From Trichostrongylus colubriformis (lineage: Eukaryota > Nematoda > Chromadorea > Rhabditida > Trichostrongylidae), in NCBI GenBank assembly GCA_963978905.1, contig OZ022259.1, positions 47,634,727 through 47,698,726 on the forward strand: a DNA stretch of 64,000 nt. The letters run 5' to 3'. The notes below the pieces were generated by a model. It saw only the letters and a list, made by a program, of their open reading frames with translations. It ran no database searches and had not been told where the DNA came from. A program made the translations under genes and the position numbers. Positions 9,301-21,300 of this stretch are shown here, piece by piece. Every line of letters starts with the position of its first letter. The first letter of the stretch is position 1.

Positions 9301-12300
9301 GGTTCAGGGCAGCGATGAAGAGCACACTGGGCGCGTTGGATGGCTCACAAGGAAAAGGAGAACAAGGTTTTGATAATGACATGGATTATAGTTACTGAGT
9401 AATTAAGTGGCTCGGGCGGAGGTGGTGTAGTAACAGGTGGCGCGCACCCCACTCTCATGGTGCGGGGATCAAATCCCGGATCTACGCCCACCCAGGCCAA
9501 CCAAGCCTTCCATCCCTCCGGGGTCGGTAAATTGGTACCAGGCTCGTCTGGGAGGAATAAAGCACTGACTTGTACATCGGCTGGCCACCGCAAGTCATTG
9601 TAAAGGCCACATCACATTCACCAGCCATCACGATTCTGAAGGGAACTAGAATGTACAGAAGGGATTAATTAACGCCAGAAACTTCATCTTTTATCTTTTT
9701 AAGTGGCTCGTTTCGCCTCCAAAACACCGACGAACTACTGTGTTTCATCAACACCGGAGGCTCGTCAGTGGGTTGGTGTTGATGAGAACAATCAGGTAGT
9801 TAAAAAGGTGGTAAAGACTCAGAAATACAAAAGAAAAATGAACATCAGTAGAAAAACGTAGAAAAGACCCCACGGTTGAGGTAGAAAACCGCTCATTTTC
9901 CATGTGTGAAACGGACATATGTCACTGTGGCACCTCTGGCAGTTGCCCGGTTCATAACAAGGAAAAGCTGAGATGCACCTGTCGAAGAATTCAGGAAGGA
10001 AAGCAGATTCAAGGAAAGAATAAAGGGAAAAAAGATTGGGCTGTGTCTCGACACTAAATTTGGGCGTTCCAGCCCCCAAATAATAGTCGTGCAAAACTTT
10101 GAAGAGGAGACCTACCGGAATGATTCGATCACATTAATCATGTAACTACGAAGTTTGTAGCGTTTATAAGCGGCCATAATCCTGTACACGGCCTTTGTTT
10201 CTTTATATCGACGTCTGGCCAAGGTGCCACGCCACATCTGTGAATCATCGTAGATGAGAGGCGTATTTGGAAAATACTGCACTATTCACATTCCTTTGGG
10301 CTGAATTCTAACCATAACATACCTTCTGTAAATGAATCACCACTTTTGGTAATTTTTCGCTTCGTAGCTCTTCAAGACGGAATACTGTCTGTGGGCTTCG
10401 GATGAACACCTTAAAAGGACACAGCAGTACCACTCTACTCACAAGCACATCTGAGTTCACCGTCTGAATACCTACCTTAGTTTTTCCAAAAACACAGTCA
10501 TCGTGCATGGCAACGTATTTCAGGATTTTAGCACAATTGTCTCTAGGGCTACCACCACGGGGATTCGGCCATGTGTCCGGACAAAGTAGCTTGTACCTGT
10601 AAACTTTGAGCTGCGTATCAGAATAATCCGTTAAGGGCAGTAGTGGCAGGGGTAATTCCGTTGCACCATTCATTCCATTCTTAAATGCTGACCTCCGAAC
10701 GTTTTCATGGCAGATACCGACACTTTAAACACCATGTAACTTCAATCGATACGGCTTGAGTACGTTACGATAAGTATCGTACTGCTATCATGGTCATTAC
10801 TCTACACCTCAGTCATTCTTAGGCAAAGTCGACCCCAGAGGGGGAGTTTATAGGTAGGCGGGGTCTATTATGAACATGGACTCCCTAATTCTCAGTGGCA
10901 TGCTTTTCTCTGGGAACAGCGCCACATGTAGTCTTCTTGGGCAATCACTTTTCATTTGGATAGCTCACTTCACGAGTTTCTCATTGTCCACATTACCACT
11001 GTCTTTAAACTGCAAAATCCTGCTCACCTGGCAATAAAGCGATCGTAGCCGCACCGGTAAACAAAACCTGCTCGCCGAACACGCACATTTTCAAGTAGTC
11101 CCAAATAGCGGACCTTGAGTACAAGAAATCACCGTAGTAATGCGCCTCTCATGAGACAGTGAATGATAGCAAACCTGATGTTCCACTCGTTCCATGTCGA
11201 AAATCGTACTGCTTTTCTCCTCATTCGGTTTGATACATCGAATATAATGTGGTTCTTTGCTGGCTAGTTGAGCAACCAACGTTGCCATAGAGTTCTGAGA
11301 GGGAAATATCATATCTTATTTTTCATCTTTATTATTTCTTTTCGGAAGAGTCGCTTCCGGACAGCTGGTTTCAGAACTTAATGGCTCAACTATCCAACAT
11401 ACCTTGAATAAGAATCCAGCTGTGGGCGGTCGCCGGTTCACTTCAGTCACCGATTTTGAACCATCAGGGAACAACGATGGTAGAAGTGTGCTCTTACTGC
11501 AAAAATCGCAATGGACAATAAAGCTTGCAGAACCACGTGCTTGTGCAATTTGTGAGCCATCGTCGCGTGCGGTTGCGCGACGACATTCACTAAGAATACC
11601 GACGAATTCACTCAGACATAAACCTTACGAATAAAGAACAGAGTCAAAGAAGTCGTGCTGCAAACGCACGCGGCAGCGGCACATAAATTGCACAAGTCAC
11701 GGGAGATGGCATTTCATATGGACGAGACTCTGTAGAGATCTTGATAGCTGCAGAAAACTAGGTTACAAAATGTATTACTTCAAGAAGGAGCCGAAAAATC
11801 TCCGTACCTATTGAACAAGAGTCGTTTCAAGTCTTGGAACAGCGTGTCTCTGTTCTTATCCATGAACCCAATCACAGAATAGGTGACGTCGCCGGCATAA
11901 TGGGTTACCCTGAAAAATGTGCTGACTTATTTTATACCCCACAGCCTTGATTAGCTCTCCAATTCAGCTATATTTGAAACTGATCGGCTCTCTAGCTGGA
12001 TCCCTTGATGGCACAAAGTCATACAAGGTACAGGGCACATATTCCGTGCCACAGTAGCGTTGGCCATAAAATTAATTGCCCTTTTTATAGTCAAATTAAT
12101 TATTTGTTGTTATTGCATCACATAGAAAGTAAATGAGAAGCCAATGGCATGGGCTACTGGAGGTGCGGTGTAGAGGTGACGGTTACTGTATGAAGACCCT
12201 GGCCCTGGTTCAATGGCCCTGTACAGCTTAGGCCGCCGTCACACTTTGCGATTTCGCTATTCTGCGATTTTGCGACATCGCACTTTCACACTCGAAGTTG

Positions 12301-15300
12301 CAGTATTGCACAATCCCAAGGTCGTACTATCGTGTGCGAAAGTGCGATGCCGCAAAATCGCAGAATCGCAAAATTGCAAAATCGCAAAATTGAGAAGTCT
12401 GACGGCGGCCTCATATGTAATCACATCTCGGTGCTTCCCCCTATAGAGAACAACAACAGCTTACAAAGGAGAGGAGTCACCTGAATTCGTCGAATTTAAT
12501 GCTCTTCTCTGATTGTTTCAGCCCTCGACTAGTATAGTGCTTGTGTGACTGTAGATTCTTGTCAAGTTCACGAAGGAACACCTAAATGTAATTGATGCAT
12601 TATGTCGGAACGCTTGATGAGTGCCAACAGAACAGAAAGACCGCGTTCATACTTTGCGCCACCGCCGGGTGTCGCTGCGTTCATAGGCAGTGAGGCAGAG
12701 TGGTAGATGCTGAGGCGATGCAGACAGCGAGACAGTGTGGCACAGACGGAGACGCAAAGACACGCAACCACGCTCTGTCGCCGGCACCGCAAACTATGAA
12801 CGCGGCCAAAATTCTTATCCCCAAGTTTGGCTTGGCATCTGGGTACGCGATAATAGTGAGCTAGAGTCGCCTAATCTAGTTAGTTCCTAAGCGGTACCGT
12901 GTATTGCATTTTATATTAAAGCGCTTCAGAACCCAATCACACACGACGCCCCCAGCTCGCACGCCCAGCGTGCGACATGCGGCCAAACAGAACGGATTTT
13001 CTGTCCTGAAATTGCTGCTCGCCGTGCGCGACAGATTTAAACCGATTGGGGACCTTTTGTTGGGAAACTCGTCTTAGTTTCTGCGCAGATGTTTCGCAAC
13101 GTCTTCAGTACTACGACCGTCTACACACCCGCACCTGCTGCGTTTGCGCAAAATTGAGAACTTCACATCACAACTATCAACCGATTACTCAAAGGGCTCA
13201 AAATCTCGATTTGCTGAAATGTTGAAAAACCGACCTCATCGGTCACATTTCCAACTGAGGCGCATGCATCATCAAGTGTGGACAGAATACCGGTTCTAGG
13301 CATTTCCACCAGATCACAGATAATCTTAATTGAATGGATCGAATCATTTGAAGCTATACTGCCAGGTATAAAAACAGTTACATACAGTACTTACTTTATT
13401 ATTAAAATAATCGATTTTTGACCACTTAATGCCTTCTCGTTCGTATTCCTCTTGTTCCTGTTTCAACACCAATTCGATGAATAATTGCTGCAGCTTCTCG
13501 TTACAGTAGTTGATGCAAAGTTGTTCGAAACTAGAAGGGTAACCATGAACTGAAAGTCATGTCCGTTATGGACCCCACAGATACTTTAGATGGGCGTGGT
13601 TAAGCGTCCTGGGAAGATTGTGGAGGGATCTAGTTCTGTACAGTACACATATTACCACTGCGTAGATCAAAATGGTGAGGGTAATAATGAACAAAACACT
13701 GGCATTCTCCCCCGAAGAAATATTTCCACCCCCCCCCCCCCCCCCCTGGTAGCTGCTCGGCTGGGGAATTGCTTCAGACCTTCATTACTCACCTGTTGGT
13801 GCCGAAAATTTCAAATCCATAAATGTCAAGCACGCCGATGACGGTGCCTTTATTGTAACGAGACGTCTGCTCCACCGTTATCGATTCGTTGATTTTTTGA
13901 ACAACCCACGAAAAAAGTCGGTCGTAGATGGCCTAAATACAAAACTGTAAAACAATGTGCGACAGTATATTAATTATAAGGTCAAAAAGGAGTAGTATGA
14001 AAAGGATTCGAAATGAATCAGAATTATTTATTATTAAAGTAATCGATTGATTCATTACCATGTGAATGGACGCAGGTTGCTGCACAATAAAGAGCATGGC
14101 CCTATATTTATGTTCAAAATGAGAATGCTAATGCCTTTTTAAGATGCGCCAGTCATCATACATTGATCCAGAACCGTATTGAATTTGTATGCGTCACTGA
14201 TCGATACAAAATCTCTAAGATCCAGCTACCGTTACCACCAGTTACCTAGCCAAGCAAACTTCGGTTGACATAGAAGAAATCGATCAAAATTCAAACTCTT
14301 AACTTTATCCGCGGTAGGGACCCCACTTATCGCTATCTCATTTGAGTCTTGATCAATAATAATAATTTTAATAGTGGCTCTGAATAACACAAATATCTAA
14401 ATATGCATTGAACAATGTGAGACTTACAAAATTAGTTCCAAAAGACTCAAAAAGGCTTTCACAAAATCGGTAGCGAAAAATCGTTGCAAAAGAAATTTTT
14501 GAGCTTTATATGTATGCAAGCTTTCGGAACCTAGCTCCTTTCTCAAGCGTGAAATGGCACAAATTAAATACAGGCGCTCGGCGCCGAAAGCTTGCCTACA
14601 AAGCTCAAAAATTTCTTTTGTGACGAATTTTCGCAACCGTTTCTGTTAAAGCCTTTTTGAGTCTACTGGAATAAATTTTGCAAGTCACACATTGTTCAAT
14701 ACATACTAAGATCAACACGAGGCTTTGGGACAAGACAATGCTCAATAAAAATATCGTTTGAATCGGCTCTGATGGGCTAGGACTGTGTTTTTTTTCATAA
14801 AGTTAAGAAATTATTTGATTATTCATTGTTGTAGATTGTTTTCCCTGGCAGCTCAAACCATTCCGAATTGTAAAAATTAAGCTATTATACTGGTTGTAAA
14901 CAAAAGACCAATGCGAGTCTGAAGTCTGAGCCTGTGTATTCGATGGATAGAAAAAGAAAAATCCTGTTTCAGCTGTACCTTGTAAACAACGAAGGTTGCT
15001 TATGCCGCTTACTGTAGATTTCTTATAGTTAGATCTCATCAGAAAGTTCAACTGATGTGAATCACCTCTCCTCCATCGCTTCTGTTTGAATCACAGAGCG
15101 GTCAATTACGCGTTTCACCATTTCACATTTCACACTAAACGACCACAATACAACCGCGCGCGCGGTTTTTGCCTATGTAGGACATGCATATTCGCGCTCT
15201 CAACGCTGATGAGTGTTGAAAGTGGGTAGTAGACGCAAAATAATGACACTGGTTATGTATAATAAATATGCATTGTGTAGTCTTGTCCTAAATCTCAGTT

Positions 15301-18300
15301 TACCTTTGCCAATGCGTCTCTCGTGTACAATGCCGCATTGACATCATGTGCTTTAGCGACGACATCACCTCGAGCTGCAACAACCTGAAAATAGTAAATC
15401 GCGCTTACATCAATTTTTAAATATGGTAGTTAAACCGGTCGATCATTTGTTATCGATGCAGACTGGTGCTTACCTGAGACGTGAGCGCATTTTGGAGCTG
15501 ATCCGCAGTAACTGACAGACATTTGGCAGCACGGCGAAGTGTCTCTTGATCAACGACATGGCAATGGCCAGTTGAATTGTCAGAATCGGCAAATGTGAGA
15601 TTACCGAGGTGTAGTATACCGGCAATCACGGACCATAACTGAAAATTGGACTGTGACGAATGCTATGTGATCCAAATATTAGGTTGTCGAAAAAGTTTTT
15701 CGTTTTTTGAAGCAATTCATGACAATAATACCTATAGATGCGTGTAAACTTGTACTACATGTGTAAGTACAGAAGAAATTGCTGGAAAGCAAAGTGTAGA
15801 AAAAATATCCGTCTGCCTCAGAAAAGGATAATAGAATAAAACACATTGTAACTATTCAACCCGTCCGGCAACAGATACTGGCATTGTAGAGCTCAAAAAA
15901 GGGGGAGTCGTATATGGTCGCCGTAGAGGAGGAGTGGGGGGGGGTGCACTGAAACGGCTAATCTCCTCGATACCCGGGAGTGCTCTGCTCTGAATTAAAC
16001 TTCTGTCCGTCAAGTATAACTACATGATACGAAAAGAGCCTATCGATTGGTTTTTCTAGTATTCCCACGCCAGATCCCCTCCTTTTTTCTTTTCCCACTC
16101 CATATCCACTTTTCGTGCCCCATATAAGCTATGTGATTTCGTGACTCGAGAGCAGTTGTCTGACCGTCTACCAGTGAGCGCTCCTATCTTCTGTACCGGT
16201 ACGCCATCATAAACTATGAGTACTTAGTGTTTGTTATCATTTACCCGGTATCACAAACCACTGGAGCAAAAGCTTCATTACAGGACGATGTTGTAGCAGA
16301 TTCCATATTTTATATGTACAGGCACTACCATTGACAGCACTTATTCATTGGTTCTAATTGTAAGGTTTTACAAGACGCGGTCAAATTAACCGGAAGTAGT
16401 GACTACATATAATAAAGTGACTAAGCATAGGTGCACAAGCATGTCAAGGATAAATGGAGAACTATAAAGTTCATGCGCGAAATTGAATTCTGAACCGCCT
16501 TAATAAGCACGTCAACATGCGTTGGTCCCGCTTTCGCTCTTTCGCTCCGCCTCTCTGAGGACGTGTTACACCACCCCGTATGACGCATAACATTTTTTCC
16601 TATCTAGAACGTTTACTTAGTAGAACCTTCTCACTGAACCTATAGAAGTAAGGTTAAATAGCAGGAGGCCGACTTTCCATTGCCACAACAAGTGAACATC
16701 AATTCGTGGGATGAGCCCGTTTCTACAAGCCCGAGAAGTACTCTCACTTGGAACTGTGTCAAATCAAAGCTTATATGCTCCCAAAGCTAAACCAATGCAG
16801 CAATCATCATCTCTATCCACCAGCTTGTCCCATTTCACATTTCGAACTATTTTCTGGTTCGACGATCTGCTTTACAGAATTACAGAATACCAAGATAGTA
16901 TATGCTGAGATTGGAAATCTTCTACCTCATCAACTTCAGCATCCTGGAAACCACTGATTGCCTTGAAAGAACGCTGAACTTCCTTGAAATCTTGTGCGTC
17001 GTTTATCGAGGACACCTGAAATATGACGGAAAGTTAATTTGATCAATTCAGTGTAAAAAATTATACTTAAACTTGTTGATTTGTGCTGAAGCCTCATGCC
17101 AATCTCACTGTGTGAAAAAACAATGTGAGGCTCTAAAATTATTTTATTTTACCAATGTATAAAACTTTGGAACCTCACATTGTTTTTTACACATTTTTGA
17201 TTTATGTTTTGTTTGTTTTGATTGGTCATTGTATTTAATGATTGTTAGAGCCTTAACATCAGTCAGAACTGCAGTCAGAAAAAGAAAAGCAATATTGCCT
17301 AATTAACATGACTAAGAGTGAAGAATAGTACATAATATATAAACTGGAAAGACTCAAAAACGGTCGTTGTTAACGTTCATTCCTAAAAGGAGACATTTGG
17401 TAAACTTAGCAGAAAAGCCGTTTAGCAAAAAAAAATGCTCAAAACCGACAAATAATCTTGCAGTCAACGAATAAGTCTTGGTTAATAATAGTTGATACAT
17501 ACTAATTATAGATAATGATCAAGCCATCGAAAAAGGCCCAGCTATTATGAGTCATGCTATCGTGTGTGTTGAAAGAGCACTATCGATTATGTAGTCACGC
17601 AAGTAGGCGTGGTGGCGTATCATAGTATGGACATAAACACTGATAGGGGAATTTCAGACATATAGTGGGAAATGGAGTGAATTTAATTGTTAGTTTTGCA
17701 TTTGCTATGATTTCGTTGGCAATTGTAGAAACGCACCTACTTGTCAATAAACAACTTAAAAAACAAATAAACATCTTACCTGTAGACAATCGCCTTGTTT
17801 CAGATAATAATAGTTGTTGGGATCTTTCACTAGTCCAAGTTCCTTCAAGTGACCATCATCGAATCCTCGCAACAGATTGTAAAATACATGAAAGTTTCGT
17901 TCGCCACGTTGTTGCCGAACAACTCGGGACTGAAATTGAGGGTTTTCTTGATGAGCAATGGCCAAAAGCTGTTTAACATACCTTTTCCAGTAGATAATTG
18001 GAGATATTTCCACCGACAGGATCTCCATTGAAGTTAAAATTGATGTGCATATATTTGCCAAATCTACTCGAGTTATCGTTTCGATTCGTTTTGGCACAGC
18101 CGAGTGATTCCAATATGCAGTTTGATCGCAGAAGGATATTCTTCACCCTGGAAACTCAAATATTCACCAGGTACTCCTCGAGACACATTACTATCGGTTT
18201 CGGGCACCAAAAGTTGAGTGTGCAGATTATTTCATTCCATAAAATCGCCTATATTTAAGCCCACAAATGAATAAGTGAATATACAGGGGGTGCCAGAAAA

Positions 18301-21300
18301 AAGAAGTAATTTTGTCTCGTCCACTTTCACCCCACTTTAATCGAACTACAGCAAATTCTGTTGAGGTATACACATCCCCAGATTCAAGAGCAGACCTCAC
18401 TCTATCACTATACTCCGTGGCAGCCTTCTGCACGAGCAGTAACGGGAGCGAGGAAATAGTGAACAAGATGTGTCACCTCAACTGGGCAAAATCCGCGATT
18501 TCGTCGCCCTCGTTCACAACCTTGCTGAGGTCCGTTCACTCTGGGTACCTAAGGGGATTCACACTGGGTGGTGTTCTTTAGGATCCCGTTTTTTCCGGGT
18601 TCCCAGCGCCCTTCGTTTTCAAGAGCCAAAACGTGCACTTACCAATGAAACCCCTCTGGAGGCGGATTTGGGCATGAAAATGATACTTCGGATCATAGCA
18701 GCCTTGTCCAAGCAGCAGGGGCTCTGTAACTTCCATGAACCGAAGGGCCAATCCTTATGAAGCCTCCCACAAATGACCTACCATGGAACCCGGCTCCACT
18801 GTTTTAAGGGGACCTTGATACCGTGGGTGCTCCGAAGCCGACTGCGCCGCTTAAAGGTTCTATATTTTTATGAAAATGAAAGTAGTGAGTCTCAGCTTGT
18901 TCCTGCTTTTAGAGGAACATTTCGGGAGTATTTTGCCCCAATACTTTCATTTCTTTCGTTTCCCTATGTTTTGCACAAACGGGAGATGTGAGCCGTGGGC
19001 AAAATTATTAGGTTGGACGGGAAGTTCTGGGACACCTTGTGAGAAAAATTCAATTTATTTTAATTTTACTCACATGTAACTTCAGTCACCAAAGTATGCA
19101 CCATCGTGATCTACAATGTACTGCCAACGCTCAGGAAGATCGTAGATACCCTTCCGGTAGAATTCGGGAGACTTCTGGTCAAAGAAGTTCTGGAGCCCGC
19201 TCTTGAGATCGTCGTCATCTTTGAACTGTCGCCCGTCAAGGAAGTGGCTCAACGACCGGAATAGGTGGTAGTCAGTTGGGGCCATGTCCGAAGATTACGG
19301 TGGGTGGGAGAGCTTCGTCCAACCAAGGTCCTGGATCCTTTGACACGCCAACTTTGCCACATGTGGGTGAGCGTTATCGTGGAGGAAGAGGTCTTGGTCC
19401 ATTTTTCCGGTAAGTTTTGGCGCTCCGGTGTCCAATTGCCTGCAGTAGAGATCGGCAGTGGCTGTCGTGTTGGATGGTAACAGTTTCCTATTTTTTTGAA
19501 AATTTTCAAAAAAAAAAGTTTTTTTCTCAATGCAATTTTTTGAATATTTTCCTGTTCCAATTTGAGCCGATCGAGCCATCGGGCTGCCGCCATATGAGAG
19601 ACAGTACCTGGGTCCATCGACTGGTTAATTTTGTTAGTGGCCTCGCATGCTGAGGAACCGAGGCGGTGTTCGTGAATTTCGCACCTTTCGCGAAATTGCC
19701 GTAAATTCACTGCTAGTTGAAGCCGTAGAGAATATGAATGTGCTATTCAGAAGCCCTTTTCAGACGCTTCATATACCCCCCACTACCAAATGCTCCCGAA
19801 GCTTTACAGGTTTCTACAGGAAAAAACAAAAAGTGTCCCAGAACTTCCCGTCCAACCTAATACTTTTTTTTTTGGCACCCCCTGTATAAACAACATGGTT
19901 TACAGATTTTATATTCGCAGGCACTTTCCAAAAAAGGCATTGGAAGCTGAAAACTGATTGTAACGTCACAGCCTTCACGGAATGAACTACTCAGCCATGA
20001 AATCGTCATGTGAGGAACAGAACGTAATTCAGCGAACTCATGACAGGCAGGTAAGAAGTAGCCATGCATCCAACTAAAACCATGCCTATCCATCTCAAAA
20101 AAAAAATGAATTTCCACTCGAGCGCACCTTCAAGTAGCCAAGCAGGAAAAGGCAATTTGAACAGCCAGAGTTTTTTTTCGCAGACGGCAAAAACTTGCTC
20201 GATTCGTGAAATTCCAGTTACCAATAAAGGAATAGAGCAAGAAAAGCCTCGGAAGTTTATAACATTTCACGAATCCCACTCTTCTCCAGGCCCACTCAGT
20301 TAGCCGAAATAAAAACGATAAATTACATTTGAGTGATTACGAGAAATCGCACTGAACTCAAACTAACTTTATCTATTTATGCTCTCAACAAATAATACTA
20401 CAGCGTTAACCAAGATGATAAAGTATGTACATAGTAGAAGCTCTAGGAATTAGCTTATTTGCAAGTCCCGCCTCCCTTCAAACCACGCCCCTCGAACAGT
20501 CCGAACAAAACGGAGATCTTAGGTTTCAATGGAAATAAAGACGCATTAAGGTTTTCCAGTTGGGTCGAGGGGTTGAGGGATGGGCATGGTCAACGAGCCA
20601 GTCCACTGTCAAATTGCCTGACTGGGAAAATGGTCAAATTTTCAGTGTTTTTCAGCTACTTCCACCACTTCTTCAGTCAAAATGAAACAGTCGCCACTAT
20701 GACTTACACTTGTACGCCCTGTCATACGGGTTTGTTGCTCTAGAAGCTCTACCCATTCAGGTAAAGCCAGGCATAAGGCATCTTATACTGTTTTACCGCA
20801 ATTTGCTGGAAAGTATGGCTCCCTTTAATGTTCTTTACCTCCTTCGGCACTCAGAGTCAGATTTTCAGGTTCCGGCGCCACCATATGGCGCCGAATGAAC
20901 GTCCCTAGATATACCCGAGTGGGATGGACTGCCATCGTCTAATGGTGGTCATTCACGCGAGACACCACCATTATCGAGTCATTACGAAACACAATATCGC
21001 ATTGCGGGTTCAGTGATTGGCACATTCGGGTGTATCAGATTTCCACGAATAATTTATGGGGCTTGAACCACTTATTAACCTATTCTACTATTCAAATTTA
21101 AAATTAAGCCTGTGAAGTACGTAGTGGAGGGGAAAAACAAATGGTTTGTCAGAGTAGTGCAGGCGAAACGAGCCACCAATCACTCCTTTATCACAATTTT
21201 CACTCTTTGAATCCTTTTCTTCCTTTTATTATACTTTGAAGGGTTCAAGAAAATGGCAGACCTGGGGGAAGGTGGAGGGCTGAATTTCATACAATCTATT

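Larger units (their letters stand above)
7074..10115 (-). other. Myosin intron 20 (about 3 kb)
   Basis: It contains a TTAA-type MITE (about 7,254-7,604) and a tRNA-derived SINE (about 9,410-9,600). I see no other gene; the short open frames do not resemble known proteins. Confidence 0.8.
18284..19884. mobile_element. TA-flanked DNA transposon with CAGGGGGTGCC ends, split by a mariner
   Basis: The termini are perfect inverse copies (CAGGGGGTGCC at the left, GGCACCCCCTG at the right), each next to TA, as in Tc1/mariner-type insertions. Without the inner mariner the body is about 750 bp and has no transposase, so it is non-autonomous. A related 452-bp copy lies at 60,647-61,098 in the opposite orientation. 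Confidence 0.85.

Noticed and set aside
9345..9593. An 82-residue minus-strand frame ([17 protein letters not shown]).
   Set aside because: It is the antisense of the SINE, whose second copy gives a similar frame.
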